33,185 nucleotides of DNA, taken from contig CALIMD010000157.1 of NCBI GenBank assembly GCA_938028645.1, forward strand, positions 1 to 33,185. The letters run 5' to 3'. Position 1 is the stretch's first letter. Each line of letters starts with the position of its first letter. A model generated the notes under the pieces. It saw only the letters and a program-made list of their open reading frames with translations. It searched no databases and had not been told where the DNA came from. The stretch comes from an uncultured Alphaproteobacteria bacterium (GTDB lineage Bacteria > Pseudomonadota > Alphaproteobacteria > Thalassobaculales > Thalassobaculaceae). Both the position numbers and the translations under genes were made by a program. This document shows positions 1 to 6,729 of this stretch, one piece after another.

Positions 1-52
1 ACCAAATATTTAGATATTTTTCAATTATTTCATTTTGGTTAACATTGTAAAA

Positions 53-72
53 TTATCCACAACTCATCCACA
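53..72 (+). other. Tandem DnaA-box-like 9-mers
   Basis: A perfect TTATCCACA lies at 53-61 and a one-mismatch copy, TCATCCACA, at 64-72, in the same orientation and 11 bp (one helical turn) apart. An AT-rich stretch (1-52) adjoins on the left. DnaA binds such boxes at replication origins and at some promoters. One perfect box by chance is unremarkable in a window this size; the helically phased pair is more suggestive. The left flank is cut by the window edge, so origin function cannot be judged. Confidence 0.35.
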
Positions 73-150
73 AGAAGATTATTTTGCTAACAAATACAAG
101 CGATTAAACATCATTATCATACAGGCACCAAAACTGGTCCGAAAACATAA

Positions 151-1032
151 TTAAATATGCCCTAGAAATGGGATGATAGCCTTCAGTGTGGCCGTTGGGT
201 TTTCCTCCGGAAGAAAATGCCCACATTGCACCGAATGTCCAGAAACGGGCTGATCACACCAGTCGTTCCAAATGGAGATATTATCTAAATTATTACGGCC
301 CTCCCGTTGTCCCCACAACGTCATCACAGGGCAGCCGATTTTATTTCCCATTTGTTTATCTAGTTTATCGTTCTCCCAATCCGAGGTAGCACCTGCTCGG
401 TAATCCGCACAACAGGAAGCGATAACAGAAGTTTTGGAAAAACAGCGCAGGTACTCGGTCATTGCTGACGTACTGAAGCTATCTTCTATTTTAGCCCACG
501 AGTCTAATGTGTGTCGCAAATATCGCTCCGAGTCCAACCCTATCATATATTCAGGAAGGCCATGTGGCTGCGCCAAAAATTGCCAATGATATCCAGATAT
601 GAAAGCCTGTGCCGTCATTTTTTCCCACATCTCTGATGTTGGGATAATATCTAAAACGACCAATTTTCTGATCCGGTCCGGATGATCCAAAGCAAAACGA
701 TAGGCCACTCTACCGCCTCTATCATGACCAACAACTGAAGCAACCTCGATGGATAGATCATTTAAAACATGCTTAATATCTCTCGCCATCGCTCGCTTGG
801 AATATAATTGATTATCTAGGTCCGGATCAGGGCCGATGCTATCGCCATATCCCCGTAAATCAGGCAAAATAACAGTAAAGTTTTCCATTAAAATTGGTGC
901 CATTTTATGCCAACACACGTGTGTTTGGGGGTATCCATGCAGTAATATTAATGCCTCGCCTTGCCCTCCTATACGCAAATTTATATCAGCGTTTTCTGTT
1001 TTTATTCTTTTTAATTCAAAGCCATCAAACAC
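151..1032 (-). CDS. Haloacetate (fluoroacetate-type) dehalogenase, alpha/beta hydrolase
   Basis: This is a 293-aa cytoplasmic alpha/beta hydrolase, predicted to cleave the carbon-halogen bond of haloacetates to give glycolate and halide. The oxyanion region is HGYPQTH (32-38). The nucleophile motif VGHDRGGR places Asp104 with Arg105 and Arg108, which hold the carboxylate in fluoroacetate dehalogenases. The acid Asp128 (LDIIPT), halide-site residues His149, Trp150, Trp179 and Tyr211, and the base His272 (CGHFLPEE) are all present. Their spacing matches the characterised Rhodopseudomonas enzyme RPA1163 as I remember it. The start is GTG, with GAGG 8 nt upstream. Two more minus-strand genes lie upstream (76-nt gap), so an operon is possible. 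An epoxide hydrolase is the alternative, but the complete halide pocket argues for a dehalogenase. Whether it acts on fluoro- or chloroacetate is not decidable from sequence. Confidence 0.85.
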   Translation of the reverse strand: MFDGFELKRIKTENADINLRIGGQGEALILLHGYPQTHVCWHKMAPILMENFTVILPDLRGYGDSIGPDPDLDNQLYSKRAMARDIKHVLNDLSIEVASVVGHDRGGRVAYRFALDHPDRIRKLVVLDIIPTSEMWEKMTAQAFISGYHWQFLAQPHGLPEYMIGLDSERYLRHTLDSWAKIEDSFSTSAMTEYLRCFSKTSVIASCCADYRAGATSDWENDKLDKQMGNKIGCPVMTLWGQREGRNNLDNISIWNDWCDQPVSGHSVQCGHFLPEENPTATLKAIIPFLGHI

Positions 1033-1108
1033 AAATTTTTACCTCACCCAAAATATTACGATATCTACCCTTGACGGAAGCATAGATGACACCACCTCGC
1101 CCTTTTTA

Positions 1109-1906
1109 CTATTTACCAGAGAATTTCGGTTCACGCTTTTCTAAAAAAGCCTTATATCCCTCTTGGAAATCGGAAGTATCAAAACATTCAAAGCCCTCCA
1201 AAACTTCATCTTCACTCAATTTACCACCTGCGGACAAACCTCGCACAATTCTCTGGGCGAAACGCTTATGCCACCTATTCACCAACGGTGCACCAGCAGA
1301 AATTCGTTCAACCATCGATCTTAACTCAAGATCGAGATCCTTCTCTAGGACTACTTTATTCAATAGCCCTTTATTGTAAGCTTCCTCAGCATTAAAGATC
1401 CGACCTTCAAATAAGATTTCGAGGGCTATTGATTTTCCCACTAGCTCTATCAATCCAGCCATTTCATAGTGGGACATCACTAAACCGAGCCTATTGACGG
1501 GAATACCAAAACGAGAATTGTCGCTGGCAATCCTTAGATCACATACCGCGGCCAATTCCAAAGCCCCTCCAACGCATAACCCTTGAATACGAGCAATGAC
1601 TGGATGCCTACATTCTGCGATAGCCGCCATCGCCTTATGCATTAATTTTCCATACTCTGATGCCTTAGATGAATTCGCGCGCTCCAGCTCAAATTCTTTA
1701 ATATCTGCTCCAGGTCCAAGTGCCTTTTCACCGGCACCTCTTAGTACTATACATCGAACAGTTTCATCCTTATCCAAATCAATAAAAACTTGCCCAAGCC
1801 TCGCCCACATTTCCTTATTAAGAGCATTCAGTTTCTCTGGTCTATTTAAAACCACAGTTGCTAGCCCATCTAAACGCTCGACAAAAACGACACCATCGTG
1901 ACTCAT
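1109..1906 (-). CDS. Enoyl-CoA hydratase/isomerase (crotonase) family protein, one catalytic Glu replaced
   Basis: A 265-aa crotonase-fold protein that should bind an acyl-CoA thioester in the cytoplasm. It has the N-terminal NRPEKLNAL motif (21-29), an oxyanion-hole loop GADIKEF (66-72), and a second oxyanion segment GGALELAAVCD (113-123) with Glu117, equivalent to Glu144 of rat hydratase. The second catalytic Glu (rat Glu164) is replaced by Val137 in FGIPVNRLG. The protein is therefore unlikely to be an ordinary two-Glu hydratase; an isomerase, a hydrolase or another crotonase reaction is possible. The start is set at ATG 1906 because AAGGA lies 8 nt upstream; the frame extends five codons further to a TTG at 1921 with no good ribosome site. 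The upstream methyltransferase-like gene ends about 30 nt before this start, so the two are probably cotranscribed. Confidence 0.83.
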   Translation of the reverse strand: MSHDGVVFVERLDGLATVVLNRPEKLNALNKEMWARLGQVFIDLDKDETVRCIVLRGAGEKALGPGADIKEFELERANSSKASEYGKLMHKAMAAIAECRHPVIARIQGLCVGGALELAAVCDLRIASDNSRFGIPVNRLGLVMSHYEMAGLIELVGKSIALEILFEGRIFNAEEAYNKGLLNKVVLEKDLDLELRSMVERISAGAPLVNRWHKRFAQRIVRGLSAGGKLSEDEVLEGFECFDTSDFQEGYKAFLEKREPKFSGK

Positions 1907-1935
1907 ATACGGTTCCTTCAAAATAAGGTTTCTAT

Positions 1936-2727
1936 TTACTTGCTTATTATAGCATCCTTAAGACTTGGGATACCGGCCACTCTGTGTCTCACAGAATAAT
2001 CTAATGATTCTTCGCCCAAAGGAGCTATCTCCCATATCCATGTCTGACTCTGCCAAGGAAATGATACGTCGTTTAAAGCCGAGAACTTTCTTATTATTTT
2101 TCCAGAGGAGTCGAAAATTTCTCTCTCTATGTCAGTGATCAGACAGACGGTACCTGAGAAACTCGAGAGATAATTCAGGTGGCACTCAATCATTGTCATT
2201 GACATCTTTTGAATATCATCCTGGTTGATTTGCAAATGTTCTTCTAGAAACACAGATGGTAATATTGGCAGTTGAGACAAAATATTCAATGAAACAATCA
2301 AATCTGTCTGATCGTCATCCAGAAAACGAGTTGGCGAGCGGATACTCAAATTTCCATTTACAATGTTGTCTAAGCTCTCGGTAACATCATGAACAATCAG
2401 TTTTAAAGATGGGTTTCTCCACGCCATCCATCTAATCGGCAATGAGTGGACCAAGTCCACGAGAACGACTTCCTCGAAATGGGATAATAATTTCTTCAGC
2501 GGCAAATCATAACCAAGACCCGCCCCAAAAACTACAACCCGCCTGTTACCCACGGATTTGTCGATTGCTTTTTCTATATTTCTTTTACTTTCCGACAAAT
2601 GGTTTAACCATTTGTTTTTACAACGGCCATAACGGCTAATTATAGAAATATTTTCTTTTAAAAAACCCAAACGACGCGCCGTCGGGGGACATGGGGTAAT
2701 AGAAAAAAATATAGCCTCTAATAACAT
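1936..2727 (-). CDS. Hypothetical protein with a SAM-methyltransferase-like Rossmann core
   Basis: I do not recognise a named family for this 263-aa soluble protein. A Rossmann-type nucleotide loop is visible as VVVFGAGLGYDLPL (64-77). It is followed by a strand ending in an acidic residue, VVLVDLVH (87-94), the usual ribose-contact position in class I SAM-dependent methyltransferases. A later strand LIVSLNILSQLP resembles motif IV. Near the C-terminus, WIWEIAPLGEE and a basic RHRVAG segment are notable. The ATG start has GGAAG 4 nt upstream. The gene is divergent from the riboswitch-controlled importer and sits upstream of the crotonase gene on the same strand. Substrate and even methyltransferase activity are inference from fold motifs only. 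Confidence 0.7.
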   Translation of the reverse strand: MLLEAIFFSITPCPPTARRLGFLKENISIISRYGRCKNKWLNHLSESKRNIEKAIDKSVGNRRVVVFGAGLGYDLPLKKLLSHFEEVVLVDLVHSLPIRWMAWRNPSLKLIVHDVTESLDNIVNGNLSIRSPTRFLDDDQTDLIVSLNILSQLPILPSVFLEEHLQINQDDIQKMSMTMIECHLNYLSSFSGTVCLITDIEREIFDSSGKIIRKFSALNDVSFPWQSQTWIWEIAPLGEESLDYSVRHRVAGIPSLKDAIISK

Positions 2728-2754
2728 TGTCTTCCAATCCAGTTTCCCTGCATG

Positions 2755-2783
2755 TTGACATTATCGCAAATACAAAGCACTTT
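2755..2783 (+). promoter_or_regulatory. Probable sigma-70 promoter for the TPP-riboswitch operon
   Basis: A perfect -35 hexamer TTGACA is at 2755-2760. The 17-bp-spaced -10 position (2778-2783, CACTTT) is poor. A start site around 2790 would fall just before the 5' edge of the riboswitch aptamer, which is where one expects it. The call rests on the -35 box and this geometry; the -10 element is weak. Confidence 0.4.
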
Positions 2784-2790
2784 AAACGTC

Positions 2791-2885
2791 ACTGATGCTG
2801 GGGTGTTCTTTTCGTTTTTCGAAAAGTTCTGAGATCATACCCATGGAACCTGAACCGGTTAACCCCGGCGTAGGAAGTCGTCCGT
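2791..2885 (+). promoter_or_regulatory. TPP (thiamine pyrophosphate) riboswitch aptamer, THI element
   Basis: The conserved THI-box core is present in order: GGGGTG (2800-2805), CTGAGA (2829-2834), ATACCC (2837-2842), GAACCTGA (2846-2853) and GGCGTAGGAA (2867-2876). The helices can be drawn. P2 pairs GGGT 2801-2804 with ACCC 2839-2842. The variable P3 is a 7-bp hairpin, 2808-2814 with 2820-2826, closing a five-T loop. P4 pairs CCT 2849-2851 with AGG 2872-2874. P5 pairs CCGG 2855-2858 with CCGG 2865-2868. P1 is shorter and less certain: GATG 2794-2797 with CGTC 2879-2882, extended past one mismatch. The CTGAGA segment contacts the pyrimidine part of TPP and the GCGTAGG side contacts the diphosphate in known structures. 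The element lies 83 nt before the start of the binding-protein gene at 2969, same strand, implying repression of the importer when TPP is plentiful. Confidence 0.93.
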
Positions 2886-2963
2886 ATCCAGCCTCAGACG
2901 ACAAGTTGTAAACGCTGTATCTTTGTTGACGATTGATCCAGCAAAATTGAGATAGTTGGGGGA
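2877..2963 (+). promoter_or_regulatory. Riboswitch expression platform and ribosome-binding site
   Basis: Downstream of the aptamer, GTCGTC (2877-2882) can pair perfectly with GACGAC (2897-2902). This hairpin uses the 3' strand of P1 (2879-2885), so the two structures are mutually exclusive. A second hairpin pairs GCTGTATC (2914-2921) with GATCCAGC (2935-2942), with one mismatch. Neither is followed by a T-run, so this is not an intrinsic terminator. A strong Shine-Dalgarno GGGGGA (2958-2963) sits 5 nt before the ATG at 2969. Control at translation, or through Rho, is more likely than intrinsic attenuation. I could not draw a convincing switch that hides the ribosome site only when TPP is bound. 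Confidence 0.5.
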
Positions 2964-2968
2964 ACCAT

Positions 2969-4099
2969 ATGATTAAACTAACGAAGTTATTAACAATTTT
3001 TACTATGATAGTCCTTTTCCCAATTTCGGCAGAAACGAAAGAAACATATATTCCAATTCTTGTTCCTATAACAGGATTTCTATCTCTGGAGGGAACCGCG
3101 CAACGCAATGGAGCGATTCAAGCGCTAGATGAGGCTTCCAGCAGTCTAAAAATAAAATATGAAGTCTCGGATACATCCACATCCCCAGAGATCGCCGTAA
3201 CCGCCCTCCAAAGAGCATTGAGTCGGGGAAAGCCGGTGGCAATCGCAGCTCCCATATTCGGAACGCAAATGCTTGCAATGCTTCCAATTGCAAAAAGAGC
3301 AGGGGTTCCGCTTATAACAGTATCAGGTACTGCAAAACTTACGGAACTTGACAACCCGTTTATCTTTCGGTTTTTCCCCGGCGATGCTGTAGTTAAAGTT
3401 GCACACGCTCGATATGTTACTGAAGTTTTGAGAGCAAAGCGTCCAGCTCTCTTATATCAGACTACGGCTTATGGTCAGAGCGGTTACTCCCATTTGTCAA
3501 AGGCTTTAAGAAAAGCTGGAGTGCCACTAGTTTTTGAAGAAGCACTCGCTCCTTCTGTCAAAGATATGCTACCCGCATTAACCAAACTTAGAGCCGCTAA
3601 ACCCGATGTAATCTTATTACACCTACATTCGACACCAACTGCACTTGTCATTCGCCAAGCGCGTAATAGTGGTATTGAATTGCCAATTGTAGCTGGCTCA
3701 GCAATGCATCAACCATCCACAGCAAAACTTTTGAAAAACCATCAGTTGAGAGGCGTCTGTGCTGAAACCGCAGCATCTCCAATCTCGGAAACCCATCCCG
3801 AATTGATCCAATTTACCACCGAGTATAAAAAACGTTTTCAAACGCTGCCCGACGCTTTCGCACTGGCCCAGTATGATGGAATGAATATGGTTATTACAGC
3901 TTTAAGAAGTGGCGCAAAAACAGCTATGGATATTCGAAATTGGTTAGCCACAAATACGTTTAATGGTCTTGCGATGAAATATAAATCAGATGGCAAGGGA
4001 AACATGGGACATGACGCAACTATCGTGTGTTACGATGGGAAGACTAAAACACCGAAAATTACCAAGAAATATTTAAATGTCGACGGTACATTTAATTGA
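2969..4099 (+). CDS. Liv-type (Peripla_BP_6) periplasmic substrate-binding protein under a TPP riboswitch
   Basis: This 376-aa protein belongs to the LivJ/LivK-type type-I periplasmic binding proteins. It has an N-terminal signal peptide (basic start, hydrophobic 7-20, cleavage near ISA-E22). The family opening ILVPITGFLSLEG comes next, then SDTSTSPEIAVTALQ, APIFGTQMLAMLPIAKRAGVPLI and the SGTAKLTE segment that corresponds to the ligand-contact loop. It would capture the substrate in the periplasm and deliver it to the permeases encoded 15 nt downstream. By homology it would be called a branched-chain amino-acid binder, but the upstream TPP riboswitch points to thiamine, its pyrimidine or thiazole precursors, or a degradation product. 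Length is normal for the family. The ATG start is supported by GGGGGA 5 nt upstream. Confidence 0.9.
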   Translation: MIKLTKLLTIFTMIVLFPISAETKETYIPILVPITGFLSLEGTAQRNGAIQALDEASSSLKIKYEVSDTSTSPEIAVTALQRALSRGKPVAIAAPIFGTQMLAMLPIAKRAGVPLITVSGTAKLTELDNPFIFRFFPGDAVVKVAHARYVTEVLRAKRPALLYQTTAYGQSGYSHLSKALRKAGVPLVFEEALAPSVKDMLPALTKLRAAKPDVILLHLHSTPTALVIRQARNSGIELPIVAGSAMHQPSTAKLLKNHQLRGVCAETAASPISETHPELIQFTTEYKKRFQTLPDAFALAQYDGMNMVITALRSGAKTAMDIRNWLATNTFNGLAMKYKSDGKGNMGHDATIVCYDGKTKTPKITKKYLNVDGTFN

Positions 4100-4114
4100 T
4101 GAACTAAAGAACGA

Positions 4115-5017
4115 ATGTTAGATATCAGCCTTCAAATCATCCTCAATGGAATTTCCCTCGGCTGTGCTTATGCTTTGATCACTCTAGGGTTTGTTTTAGT
4201 CATTAATGCAATAGGAGCTGTAAACTTCGCGCAGGGCGATTTCGTAATGGCGGGTGGCTTCCTAACAGTTGTATTAGCCGAATTTATGGTCGCTGATAAT
4301 TTTAATCCTATTAGAGCATCCGGCTTGATTATATTGCCACTCGTTCTGATAAGCATGGCATGTTTTGGCTTTTTGTTTTCGTTGATCGCCTATAAACCTC
4401 TTAAAAACCGTCCTCCTGTGACAGTCTTCATTAGCACAATCGCTATGGGTTTAATTATCCAACACAGCATAAATGCTGGCTTCGGTCCTGAACCTCAAAT
4501 TGGCCCAGCTTTAATCAGTTCAGGAACGATAACTATTGGGACACTGACGATCTCAAAACAGCAAATATCTATCATCCTTTCTGCAAGTTTTTTGATTCTA
4601 TGTGTCGGTTTTTTAATGAATAAAACCCAACTTGGACGAAAATTAAGAGCCGCATCCCAAGATTCAGAAATGGCAGAATCAATCGGCATTAATGGACCGC
4701 AATGTATTTCTATTACATTTAGCCTAGCAATCGCACTCGCTGGCGCTGCTGGCCTTTTGCTTTCCAATCAATTTTTTGTAACCACAAGTGACGGCGGACT
4801 ATATATGCTAAAAGCGTATATAGCCGTTACTCTAGGTGGTTGGGGAAGGCTTGATGGGGCAGTTATTGCAGCATTAGCCGTAGGGTTATTTGAAGTTATT
4901 ATGGCGACATTAGTCTCTTATGTTGTTGCTGAAGCTCTCCTTTTTGCTGCCCTTTTATTAGTTCTTTTATTTCGCCCGTCAGGTTTATTTGCGGAAGCAA
5001 TTCAAAGGAGAACCTGA
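4115..5017 (+). CDS. LivH-family ABC transporter permease
   Basis: A 300-aa inner-membrane permease of the branched-chain amino-acid (HAAT) class. About eight hydrophobic spans are visible, starting with LQIILNGISLGCAYALITLGF, a typical LivH N-terminus, and the conserved NAIGAVNFAQGDFVMAGG segment follows. The cytoplasmic coupling loop is around GRKLRAASQDSEMAESIGI (170-189), where the ATPases dock, and the LGGWGRLDGAVIAALAVGLFE block is also conserved. It should form a heterodimer with the LivM half of the next gene. The gene starts 15 nt after the binding-protein stop, and its own stop overlaps the next ATG by one base (5017), which implies translational coupling. Substrate assignment depends on the riboswitch, not on this sequence. 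Confidence 0.9.
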   Translation: MLDISLQIILNGISLGCAYALITLGFVLVINAIGAVNFAQGDFVMAGGFLTVVLAEFMVADNFNPIRASGLIILPLVLISMACFGFLFSLIAYKPLKNRPPVTVFISTIAMGLIIQHSINAGFGPEPQIGPALISSGTITIGTLTISKQQISIILSASFLILCVGFLMNKTQLGRKLRAASQDSEMAESIGINGPQCISITFSLAIALAGAAGLLLSNQFFVTTSDGGLYMLKAYIAVTLGGWGRLDGAVIAALAVGLFEVIMATLVSYVVAEALLFAALLLVLLFRPSGLFAEAIQRRT

Positions 5018-6729
5018 TGTCTTCGCTATATTCGAGAGACTTTATTGTTACGTTAATAATTATGCTAATTCCGTTATGCTTAGCATTAAATACTGATTCG
5101 TATGGCCAGCGTATCATGACATTATCTGGAATATATGCGATTGCTGCCATGGGCTATCATCTCATTTTTGGTCGTCTGGGCGCTTTATCCCTGGCACAAG
5201 GATGTTTTTTTGGGTTAGGGGCTTATTCGGCCGGCTTAATAGGAGTTCATTTTGGTTTAAGTTTTTTAACTTGCCTATTATTTGCGGTCATATTTACAGC
5301 TCTGGTATCCTTAATCATAGCACTTCCTGTATTACGATTAGAGTCACATTATTTTGCCTTGGCAACCCTTGGAATTGCCCAGGTTGCTCTATTAATCGCT
5401 ATAAATTGGACAGAGGTTACAGGGGGAGCAAATGGAACATATGGCATCCCGCAATTAGATTTATTTGGCGTGGAGCTATCGTCCTCTAGCGATGTTCTTA
5501 TATTTGTTTGGGTTATTTTGGTCATCATCGTGAGTTTAACTTTTTGGATAATGCGAGCTCCATTCAATTATCAAGTAACCCTGTTAAAAGATACTCCAGA
5601 AGTTGCAGCCTCATCAGGCATAGACATCGGCAGATGGCGCTTAACTTTCTTTATAATGAGTGCCATTTTTGGGGCGATAGCGGGAGCACTTCAAGCCTAT
5701 ACGATTGGTGTGGTCTCCCCTGCTACTTTGGAATTTCAAGTAATGGTAAGTATCCTTGCTATGACTGTGATCGGAGGGAAAAATCATCCCGCGGGCGCTG
5801 TGATTGGGGCAATATTACTCACCCATCTTCCAGAATGGTTTCGCTTCTTAGAGACGCATTATTTAATTGCCTATGGGGCGGCTCTTCTTTGTACTATCAT
5901 TGTCGCCCCAAGTGGAATTTTTGGTCTTTTTGAAAAATTTATAATTAGGAATCCGGGCTATGATGTGAAAAGCCTACCATCCAAAGAAAATAAGGCTGTC
6001 TCTGACACAAACAGCACCTCATTAGAAATACAAGGCCTCTCAAAAACATACGGGGGGATTAAGGCTTTAAAAAATTTAAATATGACCTTAACGAGCTATC
6101 AAATTGTTGGCCTAGTCGGTCCGAATGGGTCAGGAAAATCAACACTAATAAATATTATTTCAGGTTTACAACGCCAAGACGAAGGAACTATTGAACTCGA
6201 TGGTTCTTTTATAGAAAACACTGCCTCTTACAAACGATCGAATAGAGGGATAGCGCGAACATATCAAACGTCTTTACGTTCCTCAGATCTTAACGTTTAT
6301 CAGGCTATTTTAGCTTGTTCATCAAACCAACATAATCTCAAACATCGACATAACCAAACACATGCGATTTTAAGAAATTCTCGATTAATCTCCAAGACTG
6401 AAAGTATGGTAGGTGACTTGTCCACCGCAGACGCCCGAGAACTGGATCTGTGTATGGCGTTAGCAACAGAACCAAAAATATTACTATTGGACGAACCCGC
6501 CGCCGGTTTATCATCCGCAGAACAACAGTTTTTGAGCACTAAAATCCGTCACCTAGCTCAATCGGGAATATCAATCCTGATTGTGGATCATTCTATGGAT
6601 TTTTTACTACCCGTAGTTGATCGTTTAATATGCCTTGATCAAGGTTCAGTGGTAGCAGAAGGAGTACCGGCAAAAGTTTTAGCCGATCCTAAAGCCTTAA
6701 AATTATATTTTGGAAACGCCCGTTCATGA
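5017..6729 (+). CDS. Fused LivM permease - LivG ATPase of the riboswitch-controlled importer
   Basis: This 570-aa protein joins a LivM-type permease (about 1-310) to a LivG-type ABC ATPase (about 335-570) through a short polar linker (312-335). The permease shows the conserved FGRLGALSLAQGCFFGLGAY block, a coupling loop KDTPEVAASSGI (191-202) and the VIGGKNHPAGAVIGA block. In the ATPase, Walker A is GPNGSGKST (368-376), the Q-loop is Gln417 (ARTYQT), Walker B is ILLLDEP (Asp492, Glu493) and the H-loop is His525. The ABC signature is degenerate: LSTAD (468-472) instead of LSYGQ/LSGGQ. The ATPase half is about 235 aa, a little short for LivG. The ATG overlaps the livH-type stop by one base, with AAAGGAG at 5004-5010. 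LivM-LivG fusions are known, but the lost signature is unusual and would leave one composite ATP site impaired. Confidence 0.9.
   Translation: MSSLYSRDFIVTLIIMLIPLCLALNTDSYGQRIMTLSGIYAIAAMGYHLIFGRLGALSLAQGCFFGLGAYSAGLIGVHFGLSFLTCLLFAVIFTALVSLIIALPVLRLESHYFALATLGIAQVALLIAINWTEVTGGANGTYGIPQLDLFGVELSSSSDVLIFVWVILVIIVSLTFWIMRAPFNYQVTLLKDTPEVAASSGIDIGRWRLTFFIMSAIFGAIAGALQAYTIGVVSPATLEFQVMVSILAMTVIGGKNHPAGAVIGAILLTHLPEWFRFLETHYLIAYGAALLCTIIVAPSGIFGLFEKFIIRNPGYDVKSLPSKENKAVSDTNSTSLEIQGLSKTYGGIKALKNLNMTLTSYQIVGLVGPNGSGKSTLINIISGLQRQDEGTIELDGSFIENTASYKRSNRGIARTYQTSLRSSDLNVYQAILACSSNQHNLKHRHNQTHAILRNSRLISKTESMVGDLSTADARELDLCMALATEPKILLLDEPAAGLSSAEQQFLSTKIRHLAQSGISILIVDHSMDFLLPVVDRLICLDQGSVVAEGVPAKVLADPKALKLYFGNARS

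Noticed and set aside
2857-2966. Possible pairing of GGTT-AACCCC in the aptamer (2857-2866) with the ribosome site GGGGG-AACC (2958-2966)
   Set aside because: This would hide the ribosome site when TPP is absent, giving activation by TPP, opposite to the usual logic; it needs a two-base bulge and may be coincidental.
2782-3108. 108-codon minus-strand open frame over the riboswitch and the start of the binding-protein gene
   Set aside because: It lies antisense to the riboswitch aptamer and the signal-peptide region of a well-supported gene; its translation has no family resemblance and its composition reflects the complementary strand.
5508-5933. 141-codon plus-strand frame inside the LivM-LivG gene
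   Set aside because: It is an out-of-frame reading of conserved permease sequence; the LivM frame carries the family motifs.
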